This document shows positions 8,847 through 18,826 of a stretch of DNA of 64,000 nt, piece after piece. A program made the translations under genes and the position numbers. Below the pieces are notes generated by a model, which was not told the origin of the DNA, ran no database searches, and saw nothing but the letters and a program-made list of their open reading frames with translations. This DNA is from CAYVBJ01 sp964449075. Lineage in GTDB: Bacteria; Bacteroidota; Rhodothermia; Balneolales; Balneolaceae. The stretch is taken from positions 1 through 64,000 of the forward strand of contig CAYVBJ010000015.1 of the NCBI GenBank assembly GCA_964449075.1, given 5' to 3'. How positions within the stretch are numbered: position 1 is the first letter of the stretch; every line of letters starts with the position of its first letter.

Positions 8847-9767
8847 TCACTTACCTGCTACCATCTGTTTTACTGAGTCTGTTAATTGCATATTGGTCAT
8901 TTCGTGAGCATTGAGCCACTTAATAAACGGCCATCGCCGGAACCAGGTAAGCTGACGTTTTGCATATCTTCGTGTTTTAGTTTTAATATCCCGCACCATC
9001 TGTTCCCGGGAAAGGTTTCCATCGAGGTATTCAATTACCTGCCGGTAGCCTACCGTTTGCAGTGCCTGTAAATCTTTTGAATAACCCAATTCAAGTATGG
9101 TTTTAGTCTCTTCAACCAGTCCTGATTCGAGCATTTTATCAACTCTTCTGTTTATTCTGTCGTACAATATATCCCTCGGATAATGTAATCCTATAACAAT
9201 CATATCATCCGAAGGTTCAACCGGCTCATCTGAATGGAAACTGCTGAACGGTTCTCCGGTCTGCATATAAATATCAAGTGCTCTCAAAACCCTTTGACGA
9301 TTAAACCCATCCATCTGGTTCGCATATTCTGGATCAACCTCACGTAGTTCCCGTAAAAGCACTTCACTCCCCTGTTCATCAAGACGTCTTCCAAGCATTT
9401 CCAGGTTCTCTTTATTTGCGCCGGGAATTTTATCAAACGGCTGAATCACCGCCCGCAAATGCAGTGTGCTGCCGCCTGCGTATATTGGCTTTTTATGTTT
9501 CGTCTGAATCTTTTTTATATATGCTTCAGTTCTTTTTCTGAAATTTTCGGCCGAATCTTTCTGGCCGGGTTCCAGAACAGATATATTGTAGTGTTTTACC
9601 GAATTTAACTGTTTAGCGGAAGGTTTTGCAGTGCCAATATTTAAATACTTATAGCACTGCCTTGAATCAACAGAAATAATCTCACCATCTATTTCTTTGG
9701 CAAGATCTATGGATAAATCCGTTTTACCGGATGCCGTTGGACCGAGAACTATGATCTTATTAATCAT
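8847..9767 (-). CDS. miaA: tRNA dimethylallyltransferase
   Basis: MiaA adds a dimethylallyl group to A37 of tRNAs reading UNN codons. The P-loop GPTASGKT, the DSRQ motif and KYLNIGTAKP are diagnostic, as is the later FNRQRVLRALD region and the C-terminal KRQLTWFRRW. Length (306) is normal. It lies 51 bases before purS on the same strand and nine bases after the PorV-like gene, so it may belong to the same transcript. Confidence 0.97.
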   Translation of the reverse strand: MINKIIVLGPTASGKTDLSIDLAKEIDGEIISVDSRQCYKYLNIGTAKPSAKQLNSVKHYNISVLEPGQKDSAENFRKRTEAYIKKIQTKHKKPIYAGGSTLHLRAVIQPFDKIPGANKENLEMLGRRLDEQGSEVLLRELREVDPEYANQMDGFNRQRVLRALDIYMQTGEPFSSFHSDEPVEPSDDMIVIGLHYPRDILYDRINRRVDKMLESGLVEETKTILELGYSKDLQALQTVGYRQVIEYLDGNLSREQMVRDIKTKTRRYAKRQLTWFRRWPFIKWLNAHEMTNMQLTDSVKQMVAGK

Positions 9768-9776
9768 CTTTCCGGG

Positions 9777-10841
9777 TTAGAGAGTGAGCCTAAGAGAAAT
9801 CCTGTGAGTAAGGCCCAGCACTTCTGACGTACCACTGAAATTTGTGAATCCGTAATCAATAAATACCTTATCAAACTGGAACCCGGTTCCGAGTGTGGGT
9901 GAAAGAAAGAGGTTGTTATCAGGATCTGTTGAGAAATCAGTAACTCCCAGCCGAAGACTTATTCTCTGCTTGTAAGTACCTTCTACACCGAGGTGTGGTT
10001 CATAACTTATTTTACCGGTATTCAAAAAGAATGTTCGCCTGTTCTCAAATCGCAAGTCTACATCAGCTGCAGTGGTTAAAACCACATCTCCAAAACTGAA
10101 AAAACGACCGGCCCCAAGACGTATCGTTGGCAATACACGTTCATTTTGACCACTGGGAATTTCATCCTGAAATGTCTCTTCAAAATCACCGAAGGCATCT
10201 TCGTTAACTGTCCAGAATTTCATCATGGTTGTAATGTCGATAGCATTTAGGGCTAAAACTGTTTTTCCGAGTTTATAACGAACAGCCAGGTCCAGGCTGT
10301 AACCCCAGGCGTCGGCAAACGGTCCGATACTGTGGTTTACAACTTTTGCAGTGGCACCCCAGGATAAATCCCGGTTTATCTCTTTTGCATACGTGAGAAA
10401 AAAGGCAAGGTCAGCAACGCTGAATTCTTCAAAAAAAGCTTCTGCATTTTCTCTCGGAAGATTTCTTTCATCATCGAATGCATTCAGCGTATTTTTTATA
10501 TTATCGACACCCTGCCTGAAAATACTGAACGCAAGAACAGCATCGCCGGTTCGGAGCGGAAAGGCCACTGCGCCATAGTCGTAACTAACCACACCTGCAA
10601 ATCTCTCTGAGTGCATATAGGCAATGTCAATTTTTTCAACATCTACCAGCCCGGCCGGATTCCAATAGGCTGCTGTCACATCATTTGCGATCGCGGAGTA
10701 TGCACTGCCCATGCCAAGCGCTCTTGCACCTGCACCGACAGATAAAAAATCTCCGCCAAATTTTGCATTTACAAAATCCTGGGAATTCGCGGGAACAGCT
10801 ATTACAGAGAGTAGTATAAAATAGATAAATCGATACTTCAC
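9777..10841 (-). CDS. PorV/PorQ-family outer-membrane protein
   Basis: A 354-residue outer-membrane barrel with a signal peptide (ending ANSQ). The start of the mature chain (GGDFLSVGAGARALGMGSAY, then NDVTAAYWNPAGL) is the PorV/PorQ family signature; in Bacteroidota some of these proteins are parts of the type IX secretion system. No other T9SS gene is near, so secretion involvement is only possible. The start codon is GTG. It heads a minus-strand block with miaA and shares a 230-bp upstream region with the divergent dnaN. Confidence 0.85.
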   Translation of the reverse strand: MKYRFIYFILLSVIAVPANSQDFVNAKFGGDFLSVGAGARALGMGSAYSAIANDVTAAYWNPAGLVDVEKIDIAYMHSERFAGVVSYDYGAVAFPLRTGDAVLAFSIFRQGVDNIKNTLNAFDDERNLPRENAEAFFEEFSVADLAFFLTYAKEINRDLSWGATAKVVNHSIGPFADAWGYSLDLAVRYKLGKTVLALNAIDITTMMKFWTVNEDAFGDFEETFQDEIPSGQNERVLPTIRLGAGRFFSFGDVVLTTAADVDLRFENRRTFFLNTGKISYEPHLGVEGTYKQRISLRLGVTDFSTDPDNNLFLSPTLGTGFQFDKVFIDYGFTNFSGTSEVLGLTHRISLRLTL

Positions 10842-11071
10842 AGAAATAATACTGTTTGGTTAAGCTGTAAATATAGCATTTCTGAACCTGAATTGTATCA
10901 CATTCAAAAATTAACACCTGTCATCCGACAAAAAAATTCTATGCTAAAAACCGTGATTTTGAGTATTCTCTTTTCTTGCAGTACGCCTGAGTATTTATTA
11001 GTATAGAATCTTCTTATTTCTCTTTATTTTAAAGAGTAAACAATCCAGATAAAGCATTTAAAAACCGGCAT

Positions 11072-12187
11072 ATGAAATTTAATGTATCCAGTAGTGAATT
11101 AAACCAGGGGCTTTCAGCGGTAATTGGTGCTGTCCCTGCAAAAGCAACTCTCCCTATTCTCGAAACGATTCTCTTTGAAAGTGAAGAAGGGCGCCTGAAG
11201 CTTACTGCAACCGACCTTGAAATATCGATCATTGAATATATTGATGCAGAAATTGAGAGCGAAGGCGCCGTGGCCATTCCTGCCAGGCGATTGCTTGAAA
11301 CTCTGCGTCAGCTTCCTGATATACCTGTATTTTTTGATATTGACGAAAGACAAAACATCCAGTTCCGCACAGATAAAGGAACCTATAAACTGGTCGGAGA
11401 AGAAGGAGATGAGTTTCCGGAACTCCCAAATATGGATAGTGCCAAGTCACTTGAAACAACAACCAGCCTGGTTAAAAACGCAATTCAAAAAACAGCCTTT
11501 GCCGTTTCAAATGATGATTTGCGTCCTGCCATGATGGGAGTATTTTTTGACATAAACAGTGAGGAAAGCAAGTTTGTTGCAACAGATGGCCACAGGCTTG
11601 TTAAATTTGTAAATAGAAACCTGACTTCTGATGATCCCCTTTCATTTATTATTCCGGAAAAGGCTCTGAACCTTGTAGCTAAAGCTATCGACAGTGAACG
11701 GTGTACCCTTTCCGTTTCAAACGATCACGCTGAATTCAGAAGCGGGAATACGATTGTTATAACGCGTCTGATCAACGAGCAATATCCCAATTACGATTCT
11801 GTAATTCCGCGGGATAATGACAAAATTATGATGATCGATAAAAACCAGATGCTCTCAACTGTGAAACGGGTATCTGTTTTTTCAAGCACCACAACAAGAC
11901 AAATACGCCTGCTACTGGAACGTGATAAAGTTACAATACGTGCAGAAGATATTGATATGAGCAGCGAAGCCAAAGAGTCCATCACTTGTGAATATGACAA
12001 AGACGAGATGGAAATTGGATTCAATGCGCGTTACCTGGCTGATGTACTTGGAAATGTTTCTGATGATGACGTTCGATTTGAGTTTTCCACGCCTAACAGG
12101 GCAGGGATTGTAAAACCTTCGCAAGAAGAGGAAGGCGAAGAGATTCTGATGCTTGTTATGCCTGTTATGCTTAACAGTTATGCATAA
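11072..12187 (+). CDS. dnaN: DNA polymerase III beta sliding clamp
   Basis: The beta clamp is the ring that tethers polymerases to DNA. The 371-residue protein has the three-domain clamp pattern: MKFNVSSSELNQGLSAV at the start, AIPARRLLETLRQLP, FVATDGHRLVKF in the middle, EFRSGNTIVITRLINEQYPNY, and a C-terminus ending MLVMPVMLNSYA. It is not next to dnaA or recF here, so the classic dnaA-dnaN order is broken. It starts 230 bp from the divergent PorV-like gene and is followed by a SAM-hydrolase-family gene two bases later. Confidence 0.97.
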   Translation: MKFNVSSSELNQGLSAVIGAVPAKATLPILETILFESEEGRLKLTATDLEISIIEYIDAEIESEGAVAIPARRLLETLRQLPDIPVFFDIDERQNIQFRTDKGTYKLVGEEGDEFPELPNMDSAKSLETTTSLVKNAIQKTAFAVSNDDLRPAMMGVFFDINSEESKFVATDGHRLVKFVNRNLTSDDPLSFIIPEKALNLVAKAIDSERCTLSVSNDHAEFRSGNTIVITRLINEQYPNYDSVIPRDNDKIMMIDKNQMLSTVKRVSVFSSTTTRQIRLLLERDKVTIRAEDIDMSSEAKESITCEYDKDEMEIGFNARYLADVLGNVSDDDVRFEFSTPNRAGIVKPSQEEEGEEILMLVMPVMLNSYA

Positions 12188-12189
12188 TA

Positions 12190-12978
12190 ATGCAACCTAT
12201 ATTAACGCTGACAACGGATTTTGGATTAAAAGATCACTATGTGGGTGCAATGAAGGCTGTTATCCTGGGAATATCCCCGGATGTCCGCCTTGTTGATATC
12301 TCACATGAAATTCCCCCGCAGGACATCATGGCAGCGGCATGGGTTATGCGTAATGCAGCAATGCACTTTCCCCCTAAAACTGTTCATCTCGTTGTAGTGG
12401 ATCCCGGTGTGGGAACCGAGCGTGACCCTGTTATCATAGAGATGGAAGATCAGTTTTTTGTTGGACCGGATAACGGCATCTTTTCCCTGATAGCGGATGC
12501 ATTTGAGTACAAAGCAACAAAACTGACGAACCCGGAATTCTGGAAAAAAGGAACTTCCAGGACCTTTCACGGCAGGGATATTTTTGCGCCGGTTGCCGCA
12601 CATCTTACAAAAGGTATTCCCGTCAGCAGCTTCGGTGAGAAAATTCAAGAAATTGTTACCTATCGATGGGCCATACCTATTGCAGATAAAGATGGAATCC
12701 AGGGGTGGATTGTGCATATCGATCGCTTTGGGAACTTGATTTCCAATATTCCAAAATCAATGCTTGCCTCTATATTGGGTAACAGAAACTTCAAAATTTA
12801 TGTGGGTAATACCATTCTCAATGAAATATTACCCGCCTTTGGATCTGTGCATGATGGTGAACCTGTTGCTTACATCGGAAGCTCGGATGTTCTTGAAATA
12901 GCGATTAATAAAGGAAACGCCGAAGAGATGCTCGGTGTTCAAAAAGGAGCACAAATATCAATTGTGCTGCAGAAATAA
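12190..12978 (+). CDS. SAM hydroxide adenosyltransferase (DUF62 family)
   Basis: The family (DUF62, related to fluorinase and chlorinase) mostly uses water to split S-adenosylmethionine to adenosine and methionine. Conserved features are LTTDFGLKDHYVGAMKAV at the start, ISHEIPPQD, VVDPGVGTER, VGPDNGIFS, and the FHGRDIFAPVAAHL segment. The DxHxR-type triad expected for water activation fits D..H..R in these motifs, but I did not prove each position. It begins two bases after dnaN, so it is translationally linked to the clamp gene. Halide specificity seems unlikely without a halide loop. Confidence 0.9.
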   Translation: MQPILTLTTDFGLKDHYVGAMKAVILGISPDVRLVDISHEIPPQDIMAAAWVMRNAAMHFPPKTVHLVVVDPGVGTERDPVIIEMEDQFFVGPDNGIFSLIADAFEYKATKLTNPEFWKKGTSRTFHGRDIFAPVAAHLTKGIPVSSFGEKIQEIVTYRWAIPIADKDGIQGWIVHIDRFGNLISNIPKSMLASILGNRNFKIYVGNTILNEILPAFGSVHDGEPVAYIGSSDVLEIAINKGNAEEMLGVQKGAQISIVLQK

Positions 12979-13049
12979 CCGGATTGTCTGTAACTCCACA
13001 ACTGTTTATCCGTATTGTAGCATTACATTATCACGCTTAAAGAAATTTT

Positions 13050-13853
13050 ATGAGTCTAGAAATCCGATCACCAGAATATGAACAGGCTCACATAGAACTA
13101 CCGGATTCTGTTAGCAGGCTTCAAAAACCTTTCAACGGATCAGTATGTTCACCGAAAGGCGACGAATATCCGATTAAAAATAATATTGTTGACCTGATCA
13201 CAGAGCCGGAATACTATTCACTTGCTCAAAGCACGAATCAATGGAAGTTAACAGCCTCTGTATATGAAGACATTTGGCGTAAACGCTCTCTTTCACTATT
13301 AACCGGAGAAGAGTTTCCTATTGATAAAGAGCGGGATCTTTTAATTGAGTGGATTCATCCAAAAGAAAATGGTGTCTATCTTGATGTGGGATGTTCTACG
13401 GCACTCTATGCCCGGGCCATTAAAAAAGCTTTGTCCACATCCACTGTGGTTGCGCTGGATTTTTCTATGGAGATGCTTCAGGAGGCCCGGATAAAGGCCG
13501 AAGCTGATTGTGTGGATATCTATTTCATACGCGCTGACGGACGCCACCTGCCTTTCTTTGGCGGTACGTTCGACGGACTGGCAATGGGTGGAACGCTTAA
13601 CGAGCTGACTGACGAGCTAAAAGTTTTGTATGAATGCCGCCGGGTACTCAAAAAAGGGGGGGTATTTTTTGTCATGCACCTGATTAAATCTCCATCCTGG
13701 TACGGAAGGCTGATTCAGGATTCAGCTGAATGGAGCGGTCTTAAATTTTGGAAAGTTGACGAGAGCAACGCTCTTTTTGAACGCGCCGGATTTAAAGTTC
13801 AGGACCAGATGAATAAGGGAATTGTCTGTTTTACAAAACTGACAACAAATTAG
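13050..13853 (+). CDS. SAM-dependent methyltransferase
   Basis: A class I (Rossmann) methyltransferase of 267 residues. Motif I is VYLDVGCSTALYARAI (about residue 108), followed by an acidic strand end (VVALDFSMEML), a DGRHLPF motif and a RRVLKKGG motif typical of the Methyltransf_11/UbiE-like group. The first ~60 residues resemble a Trm112-like zinc-ribbon lead-in (VCSPKGDEYPIKNNIVDLI) in which most cysteines are gone. The substrate is unknown; a small molecule or quinone-type acceptor is plausible. Confidence 0.85.
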   Translation: MSLEIRSPEYEQAHIELPDSVSRLQKPFNGSVCSPKGDEYPIKNNIVDLITEPEYYSLAQSTNQWKLTASVYEDIWRKRSLSLLTGEEFPIDKERDLLIEWIHPKENGVYLDVGCSTALYARAIKKALSTSTVVALDFSMEMLQEARIKAEADCVDIYFIRADGRHLPFFGGTFDGLAMGGTLNELTDELKVLYECRRVLKKGGVFFVMHLIKSPSWYGRLIQDSAEWSGLKFWKVDESNALFERAGFKVQDQMNKGIVCFTKLTTN

Positions 13854-13954
13854 TTTATTGAGAGCCAGTAAAAGATAAATTATTAGGCGGTCATTTGTAT
13901 CTAACGATTCAGTAGGTGAAATAACTATCCGGAGATATTGTAAACCGCCTTAAA

Positions 13955-15589
13955 TTACATCCTGTCAGGTGCGTCTATTCCAAGTACCCCAAGCCCGTTG
14001 GCAAGGGTTTGTGCCACTGCCTCTGCAAGTATAGAACGCGAGACCGTCAATTTATTTTCAACACCGATGATACGGCAATCATGGTAAAATGTGGTGAAGT
14101 TCGAGGCAAGGTTCTCAAGATAATTGATAACCCTGTGAGGCTCTCTGCTAACAGCAGCTGATTCAATCGCCTCAGGAAACAGCAAAAGATCTTTAATCAG
14201 AGTTATTTCTGAATCGTGGTTTAATAATGTAAGATCGGGTTCGTCTGTTTCAATTCCGATCTCTTTCACTTTTCTCAATATGCTTTTGATTCTGGCATGG
14301 GCATACTGAAGATAGAAAACAGGGTTTTTTTCACCGGATTCTTTTGCCTGTGCAATATCAAACTCAAGATGCGTCGACGGTGATCTCATCAGAAAAAAGA
14401 AACGGGTTACGTCCGCTCCCACTTCCTCCATAAGATCATCAAGTGTTACAAAATTGGCTTTACGGGTACTCATTTTGTAAGGTTTTCCCTCTTTCACGAT
14501 GGTGACAAATTGATAAATCAGCACATCAATTTTCTTTTCATCATAACCAAGCGCTTTTACACCATTCAGTACATCTGGGAACGTATCGATATGATCGGCG
14601 CCGAACAGATCGATACAGAGATCATAACCGCGATCCAGTTTATTCATATGATAGGCGATATCAGGCAGCCGGTAGGTTGGTTCACCCGTGCTTTTTACAA
14701 GTACAGTATCTTTCTCTTTTCCGAATTCAGTAGTTCTGAACCAGGTTGCACCCTCACTCTCATAAGCCAGGTTTTTCTCTTTGAGATGTTCTATAACTTC
14801 ATCGATGGATCCGTCATCATATAGTTCGTGCTCATTGAAAAAGCTGTCCATACTAATGTTCAGATTCATCAATGTTTGTTGTATATCAGAAAAAATTGCC
14901 GATTCTGCTGTTTTTTTAAAAATACCATTACTTTCATCATCTGCAAGCTCGCTTCCGTACTGCTTGTGCAGATTTGTTGCTATGTCAATAATATATTCTC
15001 CTTCATAATAGCCCTCCGGAAATTCAATATCCCTTCCGAGGAGTTGCAGGTAACGAAGTTTAACACTCTCCCCGAGTACCCGCATCTGTTTGCCCGCATT
15101 ATTAAAATAATACTCTCTGTCGACTTCAGCTCCTGTGTGCTCAAGTAATCGCGCTATAGTGTCTCCAAGAACGGCATTGCGCCCATGACCAACTGTAAGC
15201 GGACCGGTTGGATTTGCACTTACAAATTCAACCAGGATTCTTTTACCCTGGTTTATACCGGTTTTCCCATGTCTTTTCCCGCTTTTAATAATTTTCAACA
15301 GCGCATTGTGCAAATAGTTATCAGAAAATTTAAAATTTATAAACCCGGGGCCTGCAATATCTACAGATTCAATTTTATCACTGTCGTAATCCAAATTATC
15401 TACAATCTCTTTTGCAATCTGACGCGGGTTTTTACGCAAAGGTTTTGCAAGCTGCATGGCAATATTTGTAGCAGCATCTCCATGCGACGCTTCCCTTGGT
15501 TTTTCGATTTTAATATCTGGAGGCTCCTCCAGCCCCGGAAATTGGTTTTTCAGAGCTGTTGTAAGGATCTGTTCTAAATAATTTTTCAT
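13955..15589 (-). CDS. argS: Arginyl-tRNA synthetase
   Basis: ArgS charges tRNA-Arg. The 544-residue protein shows a HIGH-type motif (PTGPLTVGHGRNAVLGD), the KMSTRK form of the KMSKS signature, an N-terminal Add-1 domain (EKPREASHGDAATNIAMQLAK) and the DALR anticodon-binding domain at the C-terminus (ending GLGVLGIDAPDRM). All diagnostic parts are intact. It is convergent with the methyltransferase gene; no clean terminator lies between them. The next gene, meaB, is divergent 236 bases away. Confidence 0.97.
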   Translation of the reverse strand: MKNYLEQILTTALKNQFPGLEEPPDIKIEKPREASHGDAATNIAMQLAKPLRKNPRQIAKEIVDNLDYDSDKIESVDIAGPGFINFKFSDNYLHNALLKIIKSGKRHGKTGINQGKRILVEFVSANPTGPLTVGHGRNAVLGDTIARLLEHTGAEVDREYYFNNAGKQMRVLGESVKLRYLQLLGRDIEFPEGYYEGEYIIDIATNLHKQYGSELADDESNGIFKKTAESAIFSDIQQTLMNLNISMDSFFNEHELYDDGSIDEVIEHLKEKNLAYESEGATWFRTTEFGKEKDTVLVKSTGEPTYRLPDIAYHMNKLDRGYDLCIDLFGADHIDTFPDVLNGVKALGYDEKKIDVLIYQFVTIVKEGKPYKMSTRKANFVTLDDLMEEVGADVTRFFFLMRSPSTHLEFDIAQAKESGEKNPVFYLQYAHARIKSILRKVKEIGIETDEPDLTLLNHDSEITLIKDLLLFPEAIESAAVSREPHRVINYLENLASNFTTFYHDCRIIGVENKLTVSRSILAEAVAQTLANGLGVLGIDAPDRM

Positions 15590-15825
15590 GTTCGAAATCG
15601 ACTGTGATTATAATCTGCAAATATAGGGAGTTTATAAACGCAATCTCCAAAAAGATTTTATAAGGAAAAGGTAAATGCATTGAAGAACTCAATAATTACT
15701 GGCACATTTCTTATAATGCTGATGAACCTCTGCGACTTTTCATATTTCATGTGATAAATTCAGTAGTTAACTTTTAAAACTGTCTCACACATTTTGACCG
15801 ATTCTGTAAACTGTGAAAATATATT

Positions 15826-16860
15826 ATGTCCCGAACCACAAGTAATGTGAATCCCGGCTATAAACGCCCAAAGAATACAATTAAAAAAACAGAGGAATAC
15901 GTAGACGGCATCCTCTCAGGTGACAAAACCCTCCTGTCGCAGGCCATAACAGTTATAGAAAGTGCAAAACCCGAGTACCGGAAGCTTGGACAGAAGATTC
16001 TCGACAACTGCCTGCCTCACTCCGGCAATTCAATACGAATCGGAATCACCGGTGTGCCGGGTGTCGGGAAAAGCACTTTTATTGAAGCGCTCGGAAACCT
16101 GGTGCTTGAGAACGGAAATCGGCTCGCAGTGCTTACCATAGACCCCAGCAGCAGCAGAAGCAAGGGAAGCATACTTGGTGATAAAACCCGGATGCAGACT
16201 CTCTCAAATGCAGAAAATGCTTACATCAGACCATCTCCAACATCAGGGACCCTTGGCGGGGTTACGCAAAAAACCAGGGAGACCCTTTTACTCTGTGAGG
16301 CAGCAGGCTTTAATACGATTTTTATAGAAACAGTTGGTGTTGGTCAGTCCGAAACCGCGGCTCATTCTATGGTTGATTTCTTCTTGTTGCTTATGCTGGC
16401 CGGAGCAGGCGATGAACTTCAGGGAATAAAACGGGGAATCATCGAAATGGCAGACCTGATTGCAATTAATAAAGCAGATGAAACAAATATAGAAGCTGCC
16501 AACAAAGCCAGGTCCGAATTTAAAAATGCCCTGTCTCTCTTTCCGCTGCCTGAGTCCGGATGGGACCCGCCTGTAGTAACCTGCTCGGCATTAACGGGTA
16601 TGGGTATAGAAGAAATCTGGGGGAAAATCAATGCCTATATGGAGCTTACAAAAAAGAATGGCTATTTCGACCGTCACCGCGCAGACCAGGCCGTGTGGTG
16701 GATGTATCAAACAATTCACAGGCAGCTGAAGGAGGTATTTTATGAAAAACCTGGGATTAAAAAAAGATTGAGCTCATTTGAAAATGATGTAAAAGAAGGA
16801 AAAATTTCATCCTTTAAAGCCGCAAACAAACTCCTGGATCTTTTTAACCTTAAAAAATAG
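15826..16860 (+). CDS. meaB: MeaB/ArgK-type methylmalonyl-CoA mutase chaperone GTPase
   Basis: This G3E-family GTPase protects and repairs methylmalonyl-CoA mutase and its B12 cofactor. Walker A is GVPGVGKST; further GTPase motifs are DPSSSRSKGSILGDKTRM, ETVGVGQSE and the NKAD guanine-specificity motif. The C-terminal dimerisation region is present. No mutase gene is adjacent, so the partner must lie elsewhere in the genome. The start at 15826 is an ATG; the region upstream is AT-rich. Confidence 0.93.
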   Translation: MSRTTSNVNPGYKRPKNTIKKTEEYVDGILSGDKTLLSQAITVIESAKPEYRKLGQKILDNCLPHSGNSIRIGITGVPGVGKSTFIEALGNLVLENGNRLAVLTIDPSSSRSKGSILGDKTRMQTLSNAENAYIRPSPTSGTLGGVTQKTRETLLLCEAAGFNTIFIETVGVGQSETAAHSMVDFFLLLMLAGAGDELQGIKRGIIEMADLIAINKADETNIEAANKARSEFKNALSLFPLPESGWDPPVVTCSALTGMGIEEIWGKINAYMELTKKNGYFDRHRADQAVWWMYQTIHRQLKEVFYEKPGIKKRLSSFENDVKEGKISSFKAANKLLDLFNLKK

Positions 16861-16945
16861 ATGTTGCAGGTTTTCTTAACTGATGTATAACGAAGAATTT
16901 TGACAAACATTAAACTGATCTCTGCCTGCCTATCATTTAAAATAA

Positions 16946-17755
16946 TCAGCTCATTTCAATATCCGGTTTGCTTGCACTGAATCCAACATCTTCTTCATCC
17001 TCCTTACCAAAAACCTCTTCCATTTCTGAACGGAGTTTTTGAATAGAAAGACCACTGGTAAGAGCTCCGTTTTTAGCCACAGAAATTCTTCCGGTTTCTT
17101 CCGACACAACCACCACAAAAACGTTATTCGTCTCCGTAACACCAACAGCTGCCCGGTGTCTCGTACCAAAAACTGATGATATATTGGGATTTTGAGATAT
17201 CGGCAAATAACAACTGGCCGCAACAATTCTGTTTTCACGGATAATTACAGCTCCGTCATGGAGAGGTGTATCTTTTTGAAAAATGGTTTGTATCAATTCT
17301 GAATTGACCCTTGCATCCAGGTTTACTCCTGCATCCACCATATCCTGTAAAGGGCTTTTTGTGAAAACAATCAAGGCGCCTGTTTTGCTGTGCGACATAT
17401 TTCTGACAGCTTCCACAACCTCTTCAATTAATGTATCAGAAGTAGACTGATTAAAGAATCTGCTGAAAGAAGTATTTTGCCCAAGATTGTAGAGCAATTT
17501 CCTGATTTCCGGCTGGAAGATGATAAATACAGCTAAAACTCCCACATCCAGGATACTTTTAAGGAGAAAATTCAGCGTAGAAAATCCCAGTATACTTACT
17601 GCGGCATTAATCAGAATTATGAAAAGAAGTCCCAGTGCCGCCTGAATGGCAAATGTACCCCGTATCCACCTATACAAATAGTATAGCATTGAAGCTATGA
17701 TAAGCGTTTCAAGCAGATCTTTAAATCCGAATTCTAAAAAACCTATGGGGATCAA
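16946..17755 (-). CDS. cdaA: Diadenylate cyclase CdaA (c-di-AMP synthase)
   Basis: CdaA makes cyclic di-AMP from two ATP at the membrane. Three transmembrane helices occupy about residues 8-85 and the DAC (DisA_N) domain follows; the active-site motifs DGA (Asp167, in LHDGAVII) and GTRHRAA are intact. The start is TTG at 17755; the next Met is inside the first helix, so the TTG start is the best option. It is 178 bases downstream of folP on the same strand. No c-di-AMP phosphodiesterase is in the window. Confidence 0.95.
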   Translation of the reverse strand: MIPIGFLEFGFKDLLETLIIASMLYYLYRWIRGTFAIQAALGLLFIILINAAVSILGFSTLNFLLKSILDVGVLAVFIIFQPEIRKLLYNLGQNTSFSRFFNQSTSDTLIEEVVEAVRNMSHSKTGALIVFTKSPLQDMVDAGVNLDARVNSELIQTIFQKDTPLHDGAVIIRENRIVAASCYLPISQNPNISSVFGTRHRAAVGVTETNNVFVVVVSEETGRISVAKNGALTSGLSIQKLRSEMEEVFGKEDEEDVGFSASKPDIEMS

Positions 17756-17933
17756 GGCGCTGAATATTATTGTTTAATTTGACAAGATAATGCAAACATA
17801 TAGAAAAGAATGCGGAAATACTCATTTCCATGCATCATTTTTTTCTGCCGCGATAAAATATCCAATTTTGACATCAATCACATTCTTTGATTTTACCGAA
17901 AAACAGGTTCTTCCTGCAAAAAAAAGAATTGGA

Positions 17934-18785
17934 TCAGCTGCCGCTGGCCATGATTGCATTATATATCCGGACTGAATCACTCGCTTCTCTTACATCATGT
18001 ACCCGCAATATAGAAGCTCCCTTAACCAGGCAGTGATAATGCAGTGATAACGTGCCGGCAAGTCTTTCATCTATTTCCCGTCCACCCAGTATTTTATCAA
18101 TCATTGACTTTCGTGAAGCACCAACTAAAATATAGTAGCCAAGTGAAAGAAACTCATCAAGATGTGCGATTAATTTCAGGTTGTGTTCAACGGTTTTTCC
18201 AAAACCGATTCCGGGATCTAAAATAACAGGCACCTCACCGTATTTTTTTGCCAGCCCTGTCTGTTTTTTGAAAAAATCCAAAACCTCGGCAATTAGATCA
18301 TTGTAAACCGGTTTGTCCTGCATATACTTTGGTTTGCCGCGAGAATGCATCAGAACCAGGGGGGCTGAGTACCTTGCACATAAATTTGCAAGACGGGGCT
18401 CTTTTTGCAAACCGCTGATATCATTTACAATATGGGCACCGGCATCCAGGGCGGCCTTAGCCACTTCAAATTTAGTGGTGTCTACTGAAAAGAGCAGGTC
18501 CGGAAATTCCCTGACGGCTTTTTCAAAGACAGGTAAGGTGCGTTTTTTTTCCTCTTCTTCTGATACCGGATCCGAACCGGGTCTCGTAGATTCGCCGCCA
18601 ATATCGATAATATCGGCTCCGGCATGATACATCTCCTCAATTCTGCGAATTGCATCGTTGGTGCGCAGATACTGTCCGCCATCTGAAAAAGAGTCGGGCG
18701 TTACATTCAGTATCCCCATGATTTTTGGGGTTTTCAGATCCAGGATGAGATTCCGGCATTTAATTTCAGGTTGCCTGTGCAGCAT
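17934..18785 (-). CDS. folP: Dihydropteroate synthase
   Basis: FolP condenses p-aminobenzoate with dihydropterin pyrophosphate in folate synthesis and is the sulfonamide target. Signatures are MGILNVTPDSFSDGG (pABA/pterin loop), DIGGESTRPG, VNDISG and the PGIGFGKTVEHN region; the loops are complete, so the enzyme should be active. Length (283) is normal. It precedes cdaA, an arrangement I recall from other Bacteroidota-like genomes. Confidence 0.97.
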   Translation of the reverse strand: MLHRQPEIKCRNLILDLKTPKIMGILNVTPDSFSDGGQYLRTNDAIRRIEEMYHAGADIIDIGGESTRPGSDPVSEEEEKKRTLPVFEKAVREFPDLLFSVDTTKFEVAKAALDAGAHIVNDISGLQKEPRLANLCARYSAPLVLMHSRGKPKYMQDKPVYNDLIAEVLDFFKKQTGLAKKYGEVPVILDPGIGFGKTVEHNLKLIAHLDEFLSLGYYILVGASRKSMIDKILGGREIDERLAGTLSLHYHCLVKGASILRVHDVREASDSVRIYNAIMASGS

Positions 18786-18826
18786 AATAATCAGATGGCG
18801 GAATTGCTAAACAGTTACTGATAAAA

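Noticed and set aside
13509..13518. A TGTGGATAT sequence resembling a DnaA box
   Set aside because: One mismatch, inside the methyltransferase coding region and alone.
13884..13950. AGGCGG/CCGCCT pair between the methyltransferase and argS genes
   Set aside because: Short arms with a ~50-base loop; not convincing as a terminator.
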